This document shows positions 1-6,886 of a DNA stretch of 11,018 nucleotides, in pieces. Made by a program: the position numbers and the translations under genes. Numbering within the stretch: position 1 is the first letter of the stretch; each line of letters opens with the position of its first letter. The stretch lies in assembly GCA_000759655.1 (NCBI GenBank), contig KN173998.1:159-11176 (forward strand), written 5' to 3'. The notes beneath the pieces were generated by a model. That model was given only the letters and a program-made list of their open reading frames with translations, was not told where the DNA came from and did no database searches. The DNA is from Acidicaldus organivorans (GTDB lineage: Bacteria; Pseudomonadota; Alphaproteobacteria; Acetobacterales; Acetobacteraceae).

Positions 1-360
1 TCGCCCCGACATAGAGCCCCATGTCGCACCAGGCCTCGCGCTCGACCTTGGCGCGTTTTTCGGCAAGCCGCTCGCGTGTGGTGGTGGGCGGCGTGGTGTT
101 GGGCATGTCGAAGACCGCGGTCAACCCGCCGAGCACCGCCGCCTTGGTGCCGGTTGCGATCGACTCGACGCTGGCATCGCCGGGGTCGCGCAGATGGACA
201 TGGGCGTCGATCAGACCGGGAAGGACGTGAAGGCCGCGCGCTTCGATCACCTCCGCCGCCGCCTCGCGCGGCACGCCGAAACCTCGATCGGCGTCCGCGA
301 AGGACGGATCGCGGGCTTCGGCGTGCCGCCGCTGATCACCATCTCGAAGCGCTCTGCCAT
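1..360 (-). CDS. pyrC: Dihydroorotase, N-terminal part; start region disrupted; runs off left edge
   Basis: Dihydroorotase interconverts carbamoyl-aspartate and dihydroorotate in de novo pyrimidine synthesis, in the cytosol. Reading leftwards from 280, one open frame gives [20 protein letters not shown], then LRDPG and [12 protein letters not shown]. This is the amidohydrolase entry strand, the HxH metal site and the substrate-binding PNT segment of class I dihydroorotases. A plausible start at 358-360 (ATG, with GGGAG about 5 nt upstream) encodes [13 protein letters not shown], a typical family N-terminus, but in a different frame that stops after about 37 codons (TGA near 247). Between the two frames the expected strand (I-G-V-R-x-G-R-I-A) is missing from this strand. 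It is found instead on the plus strand at 281-328, flanked by 13-bp inverted repeats. So the 5' end is either truly broken (pseudogene) or misassembled. No in-frame ATG precedes the intact part. Allantoinase or hydantoinase is a less likely identity. Confidence 0.8.
268..329. repeat. 13-bp inverted repeat flanking a 36-bp apparently inverted block
   Basis: GCGGCACGCCGAA at 268-280 and its exact reverse complement at 317-329 bracket 36 bp (281-316). Read on the plus strand the block gives [12 protein letters not shown], the sequence expected on the minus strand inside the dihydroorotase. The repeat pair is direct observation. The inversion is inferred. Confidence 0.85.
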
Positions 361-482
361 TCCCTGCTCCCTTTCCGCCAAACCGTTTCCGAGGGGCTCT
401 GCGGCGTCCTTCCTCGCGCATGCTGCGTTGCTTGGGAAGGGGCAGGCTTCACGCACGAGCCCCGCTCGGGCATAAACGCGGC

Positions 483-923
483 ATGAGCATTCCGCTTCCG
501 CTCCCCGACTGGCTCCCCGGCTGGGCGCTCACCGTCCTCGTCATCGTGGCCGTCCTTTACGGGCTCGCCTTTCTCTTCATGCCGTTCAGCGTGATCGGGG
601 TGAAAACCCGGCTCGATGCGATCGAGGCCGAGCTCGAAGCGCTGCATACCGAGCTCCGCAGCCTCACCTTGCGCCTTCCCGAGACGGGCGGGCGGAGCGC
701 CGAGGCCTTCGCGAGCTACGTCGCGCCCGAGCCGCTGACCCCGCGCCCCTCTCCTGTTCCCGCTGCCGCGCCTCCCATCCCGCCGCGCGAGCCGCCACTC
801 GCCCGCCCCGCCCCCGATCCCGCGCTCAGGGTGGGCGGCGTGCGTGGCCCGGCGCATCGGGGCGGAGAGCGGGACGAGCCTCCGCCGCGGCGCGCCGAAC
901 CCCGGCTTGAATGGCCGCGTTGA
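483..923 (+). CDS. Single-pass membrane protein with coiled coil and proline-rich tail, unknown function
   Basis: I do not recognise a named family for this 146-residue protein. From the chosen ATG, residues 1-13 are short and Pro/Trp-rich. Residues 14-34 form one hydrophobic membrane segment. Residues about 40-66 are a charged heptad-like helix (VKTRLDAIEAELEALHTEL) that probably forms a coiled coil. The remainder is low-complexity, rich in Pro, Ala and Arg, and probably disordered. No signal peptidase site or enzymatic motif is visible. The ATG at 483 is preferred over the in-frame ATG at 420 because the upstream residues are basic and non-conserved-looking, although no strong Shine-Dalgarno precedes 483. 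It ends 14 bp before the amidohydrolase gene and may be co-transcribed with it and nadK. The bitopic layout would suit a small scaffold or envelope-associated protein. That is inference only. Confidence 0.6.
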   Translation: MSIPLPLPDWLPGWALTVLVIVAVLYGLAFLFMPFSVIGVKTRLDAIEAELEALHTELRSLTLRLPETGGRSAEAFASYVAPEPLTPRPSPVPAAAPPIPPREPPLARPAPDPALRVGGVRGPAHRGGERDEPPPRRAEPRLEWPR

Positions 924-937
924 GGGGAGGCCGTCCG

Positions 938-1813
938 ATGAAAGAAGGCGAGATGCGCGTCTCTGTCATCCAGATGAGCCCCGGCGCCGACAAGGAGGCG
1001 AATATCGCCGCGGCCGAGCGGCTCATCGGTGAGGCCTGCAAGGAAGACCGGCCTGAGTTGGTCAGCCTTCCCGAAATGTGGATGAGCCTGGGCGGGGATC
1101 GCGAACGCCGCTTCGCCAATGCCGAGAGCCTGCCCCCGCCGGGGAGCGAGGCTCCCACCGCCGGGGCCGAGGCCTATGAGACGCTCAGGCGGCTTGCCCG
1201 CCATCACCGCATCTTCATCCATGGCGGCTCGCTGATCGAGAAAGACGAGGCCGAGCGCGGACGGCTCTTCAATACCACCGTCCTCTTCGATCCCGAAGGA
1301 CGGGAGATCGCCCGCTATCGCAAGATCCACCTCTTCGACATCACCGCCCCCGACGGCACCGGCTATCGCGAGAGCGCCACCTATGGCGCGGGCGAGGCGA
1401 TCGTCACCGCCCGTTGCGGCGCCTTCGTGGCGGGGTTGTCCATCTGCTACGACATCCGCTTTCCCGAGCTCTATCAGGCGCTGCGGCTGGCCGGAGCCGA
1501 GGTGATTTTCGTCCCCGCCGCCTTCACCCTGCAGACCGGCAAGGATCATTGGGAGGTGCTGCTCCGGGCGCGGGCGATCGAGACCCAGTGCTGGATCGTG
1601 GCGGCGGCGACGTTTGGCCGCTTCGAGGAACGGGGCGAGCCGCGCGCGACCTATGGCCATGCGATGATCGTCGATCCGTGGGGTCAGGTCGTCGCCATGG
1701 TGCCGGACGGGGTGGGCTTCGCCACCGCCCGACTCGATCGCGCTCGCCTTGCCCGCATCCGCCGCGACATGCCGGTGATCGAGCATCGCCGTCCGCATCT
1801 CTGGGGCCGGTGA
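938..1813 (+). CDS. Carbon-nitrogen hydrolase, Nit/omega-amidase branch of the nitrilase superfamily
   Basis: This 291-residue protein carries the complete Glu-Lys-Cys triad of the nitrilase superfamily: Glu46 in SLPEMW, Lys129 in YRKIHLFDI and Cys170 in [13 protein letters not shown]. The context [14 protein letters not shown] and the length of about 280-290 residues match the Nit1/Nit2-like branch. That branch includes deaminated-glutathione amidase and omega-amidase, which hydrolyse side-chain amides of damaged or transaminated metabolites in the cytosol. The exact substrate cannot be read from sequence. The start at 938 has GAGGGGAGG (922-930) 7 nt upstream. A second in-frame ATG at 953 (MRVSVIQM) is possible and would remove only five residues. 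The stop codon overlaps the nadK start by one base (TGATG), so translational coupling with NAD kinase is likely. Confidence 0.9.
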   Translation: MKEGEMRVSVIQMSPGADKEANIAAAERLIGEACKEDRPELVSLPEMWMSLGGDRERRFANAESLPPPGSEAPTAGAEAYETLRRLARHHRIFIHGGSLIEKDEAERGRLFNTTVLFDPEGREIARYRKIHLFDITAPDGTGYRESATYGAGEAIVTARCGAFVAGLSICYDIRFPELYQALRLAGAEVIFVPAAFTLQTGKDHWEVLLRARAIETQCWIVAAATFGRFEERGEPRATYGHAMIVDPWGQVVAMVPDGVGFATARLDRARLARIRRDMPVIEHRRPHLWGR

Positions 1814-2658
1814 TGAGCGGTGGAATGGAAAGTGGGGCGCACGCCGTCGCCGCCGCCGAGACCGCCAAAGAGGCCGAAAGACCTGCTCTTCCTGAAAATC
1901 CGCGGCTCATCTTCCTCGCCGCCCCCACGCGGCTCGCCCAGGAGAGCCGCGCCCGGCTCATCGCCCGCTATGGTGACACGCCGCTCGATGAGGCGGATGT
2001 GGTGGTGGCGCTCGGCGGGGATGGGTTCATGCTCGAGACCCTGCACCGGCTGATCGGGCGGAATCTCCCGGTTTACGGGATGAATTGCGGCTCGGTCGGC
2101 TTCCTGATGAACGCTTACGAGGAGGATAATCTTCCCGAGCGGGTGCGAAGGGCGCAGGCCGCCACCCTCCATCCGCTCCGCATGCATGCCGAGACGATGA
2201 CCGGCGCGCGCGAGGAGGCGCTTGCCTTCAACGAGGTCTCGCTCCTCCGCCAGCAGCGCCAGGCGGCGAAGATCCGCATCTATGTCGATGGCCGGGAGCG
2301 GCTTTCGGAACTCATCTGCGACGGGGTGCTGATTTCCACCCCGGCTGGCTCGACCGCCTACAATCTCTCGGCGCATGGGCCGATCGTGCCGCTTTCCGCC
2401 AATCTCCTCCCGCTCACCCCGATCAGCGCCTTCCGCCCCCGCCGCTGGCGCGGCGCGCTGTTGCCGAGCACGGCGGAGGTGGTGTTCGAGGTGCTGGAGC
2501 CGGAGAAACGGCCGGTCGCCGCGGTCGCCGATTTCACCGAAGTGCGCAACGTGGTGATGGTAGCGGTCGCCGAGGACCGGCGGATCGCCATGCGACTCCT
2601 CTTCGATCCCGACCAGCCGCTCTCGGAGCGGATCATCGCCGAGCAGTTCACCGTTTGA
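1813..2658 (+). CDS. nadK: NAD kinase
   Basis: This 281-residue cytosolic enzyme phosphorylates NAD to NADP using ATP or polyphosphate. The family signature GGDG is at residues 68-71 ([15 protein letters not shown]). It is followed by the [10 protein letters not shown] segment, the NAD-binding [20 protein letters not shown] region and a C-terminal beta domain with DFTEVRNV. The first 28 or so residues are Ala/Glu-rich and look like a non-conserved extension. A second in-frame ATG at 1825 could be the real start. The open frame continues far upstream inside the amidohydrolase gene, but that part is out-of-frame noise. The ATG at 1813 shares a base with the preceding TGA, which indicates translational coupling. 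The gene is followed by hairpins at 2715-2735 and 2779-2798. Confidence 0.95.
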   Translation: MSGGMESGAHAVAAAETAKEAERPALPENPRLIFLAAPTRLAQESRARLIARYGDTPLDEADVVVALGGDGFMLETLHRLIGRNLPVYGMNCGSVGFLMNAYEEDNLPERVRRAQAATLHPLRMHAETMTGAREEALAFNEVSLLRQQRQAAKIRIYVDGRERLSELICDGVLISTPAGSTAYNLSAHGPIVPLSANLLPLTPISAFRPRRWRGALLPSTAEVVFEVLEPEKRPVAAVADFTEVRNVVMVAVAEDRRIAMRLLFDPDQPLSERIIAEQFTV

Positions 2659-2714
2659 CGCCGTTCATCATCCTGAGATGACGGTGTGATGGACGGACGC
2701 CCAGCGCCGCTGAG

Positions 2715-2735
2715 GGATGGGATTGAACCCCATCC
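2715..2735. other. Perfect 7-bp hairpin after nadK
   Basis: GGATGGG (2715-2721) pairs with CCCATCC (2729-2735) around a 7-nt loop. On the plus strand a pyrimidine-rich tract (TCCCTTCCCTTTCC) follows, but there is no true U-run. It could help end nadK transcription or protect the 3' end of the mRNA. Confidence 0.4.
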
Positions 2736-2778
2736 TCCCTTCCCTTTCCACGAAGAACGAGGGTCCAAAGGCAAGGAA

Positions 2779-2798
2779 GGCGGCGCCATGACGCCGCC
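2779..2798. terminator. GC-rich stem-loop between convergent genes, possible bidirectional terminator
   Basis: GGCGGCG (2779-2785) pairs perfectly with CGCCGCC (2792-2798) around a 6-nt loop. It lies between the end of nadK (plus) and the end of the Cys-module gene (minus). Weak T-rich stretches flank it: ATTCTTT on the plus side and TTCCTTGCCTTT on the minus side. Neither is a classic U-run, so the call is moderate. Confidence 0.5.
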
Positions 2799-2820
2799 CG
2801 AGATTCTTTGCGCCCGGGGT

Positions 2821-3216
2821 CTATTCCGTCTTCTGCTTGGGCTCGCCGTCGCCGCAGCGGTCATTGGCGTGGGTGGCGCGCCAGACGACGATTTCGGTGG
2901 TCGAGCCCGGGTCCGGGGCGAAGCGGGCGCAGAACCCCGCCTCCCGCCACCAGCTGAGCGGCAGGTCACCCCGTCTTTTGGGAAAGAGGCCCTGATCCCC
3001 CTTGCGGCGGCGCCAGAAGGCGCAGTCGCGGCAGCGGACCATCACCTCCTTGCCCTCCTCGCGGGGCACGCCCTCCGCGCAGCCATCATCGTTCAGCGTT
3101 TCCAGCCAGTAGCTGGTGTCATCCACCTGCGTTCCCGGTCGGGGGCTGTGACGATGGCATTTGCCGGTCGTCGGTCCGAAAGCCACCCAGTAGGCGCACA
3201 CCCCGCACTCGATCAT
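2821..3216 (-). CDS. Small protein with two tandem cysteine modules, unknown function
   Basis: I do not recognise a named family for this 131-residue protein. Two related modules are visible. The first has IECGVCAYW near the start and GKCHRHSP at 18-25 (Cys4, Cys7, Cys20). The second has VRCRDCAFW at 60-68 and GFCARFAP at 94-101 (Cys62, Cys65, Cys96). CxxC-[AF/AY]W followed by a later Cys and a Pro in both halves implies internal duplication and metal (Zn or Fe) binding or a redox role. There is no signal peptide or membrane segment, so it is probably cytosolic. The ATG at 3216 has AAGGA 7 nt upstream. The longer open frame reaching 3393 overlaps the csp gene and is rejected. It lies 100 nt downstream of csp on the same strand with no evident terminator between, so co-expression with the cold-shock gene is plausible. 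Confidence 0.75.
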   Translation of the reverse strand: MIECGVCAYWVAFGPTTGKCHRHSPRPGTQVDDTSYWLETLNDDGCAEGVPREEGKEVMVRCRDCAFWRRRKGDQGLFPKRRGDLPLSWWREAGFCARFAPDPGSTTEIVVWRATHANDRCGDGEPKQKTE

Positions 3217-3316
3217 TGGCGAATCCTTCGTATCCGGAGAGGGTTGGTTCTTGCCTCTGCCCTTTACGCGGCGTTTCGCTTGCCGATCAAGGCGTGGCGC
3301 GCGCCGGGAGGCGTGA

Positions 3317-3520
3317 TTACAGCAATTTGAGCTTGGTGGCGGCGGCCTTGCCGCGCTCCATGGCGATCTCGTAGGAGACCTTCTGGCCGTCATTCAGGCC
3401 CTTGAGGCCGGCGGCCTGCACGGCGGTGATGTGCACGAACACATCCTTGCCGCCCTCTTCGGGGACGATGAAGCCATAGCCCTTGGTGGCGTTGAACCAT
3501 TTCACGGTGCCGGTCGGCAT
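3317..3520 (-). CDS. Cold-shock protein, CspA family (downstream copy)
   Basis: This 67-residue single cold-shock domain is an OB-fold that binds single-stranded RNA or DNA and acts as an RNA chaperone. It shows [17 protein letters not shown] with RNP1 (KGYGFI) and RNP2 (VFVHI), and has the usual CspA length. The start at 3520 is fixed by a perfect AGGAGG 7 nt upstream. The open frame extending to 3640 is an unsupported N-terminal extension. The protein is nearly identical to the product of the gene at 3659-3862, differing mainly in the C-terminal half ([14 protein letters not shown] versus KERGKDSAANIRLV), so the pair arose by tandem duplication. An intrinsic terminator for the upstream copy lies between them, and I see no clear separate promoter for this gene. 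Confidence 0.97.
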   Translation of the reverse strand: MPTGTVKWFNATKGYGFIVPEEGGKDVFVHITAVQAAGLKGLNDGQKVSYEIAMERGKAAATKLKLL

Positions 3521-3583
3521 GTTTCTTCCTCCTCTTTCGGATTGAGAAGCCTTTTCATGAGGAACGGGGGGGGTGGAGAAACG

Positions 3584-3608
3584 AAAAAGGACACCCCGAG
3601 GGGTGTCC
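3584..3608 (-). terminator. Intrinsic terminator between the two csp genes
   Basis: On the minus strand GGACACCC (3608-3601) pairs with GGGTGTCC (3596-3589) around a 4-nt loop. Five T follow (3588-3584), then CGTTTC. It lies about 50 nt after the stop of the upstream csp gene and upstream of the ribosome binding site of the second. Confidence 0.88.
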
Positions 3609-3658
3609 CTTCTCTTGCTGGCGTGGCATGACCACCCCAACCAACCCGTCAGTGTGGT

Positions 3659-3862
3659 TCAGACGAGCCGGATGTTGGCGGCGCTATCCTTGCCCCGTTC
3701 CTTGACGATCTCGTAGCTCACGCGCTGGCCTTCATTGAGGCCGCGCAGACCCGCCGCCTGAACGGCGGTGATGTGCACGAAAACATCCTTGCCGCCATCC
3801 TGGGGAACGATGAAACCATACCCTTTGGTGGCGTTGAACCATTTGACAGTACCGATAGCCAT
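3659..3862 (-). CDS. Cold-shock protein, CspA family (upstream copy, long leader)
   Basis: This 67-residue cold-shock domain protein has RNP1 KGYGFIVP and RNP2 VFVHI and acts as a nucleic-acid chaperone. The start at 3862 has GGAGAG about 8-10 nt upstream. It is followed by a strong intrinsic terminator at 3584-3608. Upstream is a candidate promoter (TTGACA at 4018-4023, GATAAT at 3992-3997), which implies a leader of roughly 120 nt. A long structured 5' UTR is the hallmark of cold-induced cspA mRNAs. In this leader two segments can pair with the ribosome binding site region, as described in the leader entry. Cold induction is inferred from that architecture. Constitutive csp paralogues also exist and cannot be excluded. 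Confidence 0.97.
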   Translation of the reverse strand: MAIGTVKWFNATKGYGFIVPQDGGKDVFVHITAVQAAGLRGLNEGQRVSYEIVKERGKDSAANIRLV

Positions 3863-3872
3863 AAGTCTTACT

Positions 3873-3958
3873 CTCCGTCTGGGGCGCCAAACCCGATGTC
3901 AGGCGCTTTGAGCAATCGATCTGACCCAACGTCTTGAAGGCACCCGATCGAGACGGAG
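3873..3958 (-). promoter_or_regulatory. Structured csp leader that can sequester the ribosome binding site
   Basis: In the mRNA sense, CTCCGTCT (3958-3951) is exactly complementary to AGACGGAG (3880-3873), which contains the GGAG Shine-Dalgarno. Just inside, GGGTGCC (3945-3939) pairs with GGCGCCC (3888-3882), with one G-U pair. This gives a 15-bp interrupted helix (5/1 internal loop) closing about 50 nt. The pairing is visible directly. Its role as a temperature- or Csp-responsive switch is inferred. Confidence 0.55.
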
Positions 3959-3991
3959 GCGCAGCAAGAGAAGTCGAACGACGATCGCCCC

Positions 3992-4023
3992 ATTATCAAC
4001 GCAGAAACCTATTCCGCTGTCAA
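3992..4023 (-). promoter_or_regulatory. Candidate promoter of the upstream csp gene
   Basis: The minus strand shows TTGACA (4023-4018) and GATAAT (3997-3992). Both are close to the sigma-70 consensus, but the spacer of 20 bp is longer than the usual 16-18. It is the only promoter-like pair in the 396-bp gap between csp and groEL. Confidence 0.45.
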
Positions 4024-4190
4024 CCACTTCCTGATGCCCGGCGATGAAAAATCCGTAACCGCCTGATGACGTGCCGACGATCGGGGAACGCTCTGGTGGG
4101 TGAATGGATGAATGGATGGGGCGCGTTGGGGCGCGAAGGCCTGCCGCGGCCGTTTCCCCCCTGTTGCGGCTCTAACGAAGCGGTCCGAAC
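4024..4190. other. Non-coding stretch between the csp promoter and groEL terminator
   Basis: No supported gene is seen here. It holds two short direct repeats of unknown meaning: GAATGGAT twice in tandem (4102-4117), and GGGGCGCG at 4118-4125 and again at 4128-4135 with TT between. Open frames across it are short and look like chance. Confidence 0.5.
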
Positions 4191-4191
4191 G

Positions 4192-4217
4192 AAAAAGCGG
4201 GCCCGAAGGCCCGCTTT
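4192..4217 (-). terminator. Intrinsic terminator of groESL with UUCG tetraloop
   Basis: On the minus strand AAAGCGGGCC (4217-4208) pairs perfectly with GGCCCGCTTT (4203-4194) around TTCG, the extra-stable C(UUCG)G tetraloop. The T-run continues to 4192. It sits about 42 nt beyond the groEL stop codon. Confidence 0.93.
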
Positions 4218-4240
4218 CCGTGAGACGAAGAGTGTGGCTT

Positions 4241-5902
<1,662 letters not shown>

Positions 5903-5953
5903 CTATTCCCTGTGAGGTGATGTCGTCGCTGTAACCGATCGATCAGGACGGTC

Positions 5954-6268
5954 TCAGGCCGCCGCCTTCTTCTTGGCGGCACCCTCGATGATGCCCATGA
6001 TGTCGGACTCCTTCATGATGAGGAGTTCCTCACCATCGATCTTCACTTCGGTCCCCGACCACTTCCCGAACAGCACGCGGTCGCCCACCTTCACATCGAG
6101 GGGGACGATCTCGCCCCGTTCGTTACGGGCGCCGGGGCCGACGGCGATCACTTCACCTTCGATCGGCTTTTCCTTGGCCGTGTCAGGAATGATGATCCCA
6201 CCCGGGGTCTTTTCCTCGGCTTCTACGCGCTTGACCACGACCCGGTCATGCAGGGGACGGAATTTCAT
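5954..6268 (-). CDS. groES: Co-chaperonin GroES (Hsp10)
   Basis: This 104-residue protein forms the heptameric lid of the GroEL chamber. It shows the N-terminal [14 protein letters not shown] strand, the mobile loop [18 protein letters not shown] that contacts GroEL through its III motif, the [15 protein letters not shown] turn and the [20 protein letters not shown] core. The end has a short basic-Ala extension (AAKKKAAA), making it slightly longer than the usual 95-97 residues. The start at 6268 has GAGGAG about 9 nt upstream. It is the first gene of the groES-groEL operon. A leader of about 95 nt separates it from a promoter overlapped by a CIRCE operator, so repression by HrcA with heat induction is expected. 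Confidence 0.99.
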   Translation of the reverse strand: MKFRPLHDRVVVKRVEAEEKTPGGIIIPDTAKEKPIEGEVIAVGPGARNERGEIVPLDVKVGDRVLFGKWSGTEVKIDGEELLIMKESDIMGIIEGAAKKKAAA

Positions 6269-6343
6269 GCGGATCGCTCCTCAATGGGTTGCTATCACAC
6301 GATCTCTGTTCATGCGCCAACAGCGCGCTCTTCAAGCCGCCTG

Positions 6344-6370
6344 TTAGCACTCTCCCTCAGGGAGTGCCAA
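6344..6370. promoter_or_regulatory. CIRCE operator (HrcA binding site)
   Basis: TTAGCACTC-N9-GAGTGCCAA matches the CIRCE consensus TTAGCACTC-N9-GAGTGCTAA in 17 of 18 arm positions, with exact 9-bp spacing. It lies immediately downstream of the groES -10 element and so would block initiation when HrcA is bound. Confidence 0.97.
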
Positions 6371-6371
6371 C

Positions 6372-6400
6372 GATCTAGGGGAGGCGAAAAATCGTGTCAA
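6372..6400 (-). promoter_or_regulatory. groESL promoter
   Basis: The minus strand carries TTGACA (6400-6395), a 17-bp spacer and TAGATC (6377-6372), one base before the CIRCE. The context CTTGAC followed 14 bp later by CCCCTAGAT also resembles the heat-shock sigma-32 pattern (CTTGAA then CCCCAT), so dual sigma recognition is possible. Confidence 0.75.
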
Positions 6401-6407
6401 GAGGGTG

Positions 6408-6434
6408 GCAGCACTCGCCCCGAATGAGTGACAA
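6408..6434. promoter_or_regulatory. Second, degenerate CIRCE-like site
   Basis: GCAGCACTC-N9-GAGTGACAA matches the CIRCE consensus in 14 of 18 arm positions, keeping both GCACTC/GAGTG cores and the exact 9-bp spacer. It starts 8 bp upstream of the groES -35 element, on the side facing the divergent usg gene. Confidence 0.65.
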
Positions 6435-6460
6435 GCCATTGATACAAAAAGATTTTTCTT

Positions 6461-6476
6461 GATTTCGATCGAAATC
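6461..6476. repeat. Perfect 16-bp palindrome upstream of usg
   Basis: GATTTCGATCGAAATC is its own exact reverse complement. It is embedded in an AT-rich stretch 68 bp before the usg start, where a promoter would be expected. It could be a dimer-binding operator. No regulator can be named. Confidence 0.6.
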
Positions 6477-6543
6477 GTCTCCAAACTTCAGCAGAAGACT
6501 CGCTCTCTCTTGAGAGGTTCTCAAAGGAGGCAGGACAGCCGCG

Positions 6544-6804
6544 ATGAAACTCTTGCGCCAGCTCGAAGGCTATCGTCTCACCACCGCGGAGATTCTCTAC
6601 CACATGCCGGACCATCCCGGCGTGCTGCAAAGCTTCATCTGGCAGGATTATGACCTCGCCCCCGACTATCCGGTGCTGCACCGCTTCCTCGATTTCTGGA
6701 CGCGCGAGATCGAGGGCAAGCTGCACTCGGTGCGGGTGGGCTCGGCCCGGCTGATCACCGCGGGCGAGATGCGGATGGCGCGCGGCCTCTTCACCCTCCA
6801 GTGA
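6544..6804 (+). CDS. usg: Usg family protein
   Basis: This 86-residue protein matches the Usg-like family of alphaproteobacteria, with LEGYRLTTAEILYHMPDHP followed by LQSFIWQDYDLAPDYPVLHRFLDFW. In some alphaproteobacteria usg lies upstream of trpF, and it was once suggested to relate to phosphoribosylanthranilate isomerase, but its function is not established. No trp gene is in this window. There is no signal peptide or membrane segment, so it is probably cytosolic. AGGAGG is at 6525-6530, 13 nt before the ATG, a longer gap than usual. No alternative start codon lies between, and the MKLLRQLEGYRL start fits the family. A 6-bp hairpin (TTGAGA 6510-6515 with TCTCAA 6519-6524) abuts the Shine-Dalgarno. 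It is divergent from groES and convergent with the TVP38 gene. Confidence 0.92.
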   Translation: MKLLRQLEGYRLTTAEILYHMPDHPGVLQSFIWQDYDLAPDYPVLHRFLDFWTREIEGKLHSVRVGSARLITAGEMRMARGLFTLQ

Positions 6805-6838
6805 CGCGGCGCCGGCGCGCTCCCGCCCTTCCTTCGCC

Positions 6839-6886
6839 CGATCATTCGAGGGCCCGCTCATTCGAGGGCCCGATCATTCGAGGGAA
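6839..6886. repeat. Three 16-bp tandem repeats at the end of the TVP38 gene
   Basis: CGATCATTCGAGGGCC (6839-6854), CGCTCATTCGAGGGCC (6855-6870, one change) and CGATCATTCGAGGGAA (6871-6886, two changes at the end) run head to tail. The third copy contains the stop codon of the minus-strand TVP38 gene. The other two lie in the 69-bp gap before usg. There are too few copies, with no spacers, for a CRISPR. Confidence 0.95.

Noticed and set aside
268..329. Functional phase-variable invertible switch in the dihydroorotase
   Set aside because: Flipping the 36-bp block restores the interior but leaves the ATG out of frame, and no in-frame upstream start exists, so inversion alone would not switch the gene on. 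No recombinase gene is in the window.
716..1798. Minus-strand open frame of 360 codons opposite the amidohydrolase
   Set aside because: It is antisense to a protein with an intact catalytic triad, and its product is low-complexity Gly/Arg/Ala with no motif.
2715..2735. tRNA T-arm resemblance (GGTTCAATCC-like on the minus strand)
   Set aside because: The stem and loop registers do not fit a 5-bp/7-nt T-arm, and no acceptor, D or anticodon arms can be found around it.
3317..3640. Longer csp with a 40-residue N-terminal extension
   Set aside because: The extension crosses the terminator hairpin and lacks a ribosome binding site, whereas a perfect AGGAGG precedes the standard start at 3520.
6839..6886. 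Possible CRISPR-like array
   Set aside because: There are only three 16-bp units with no spacers and no cas genes nearby. It is a simple tandem duplication.
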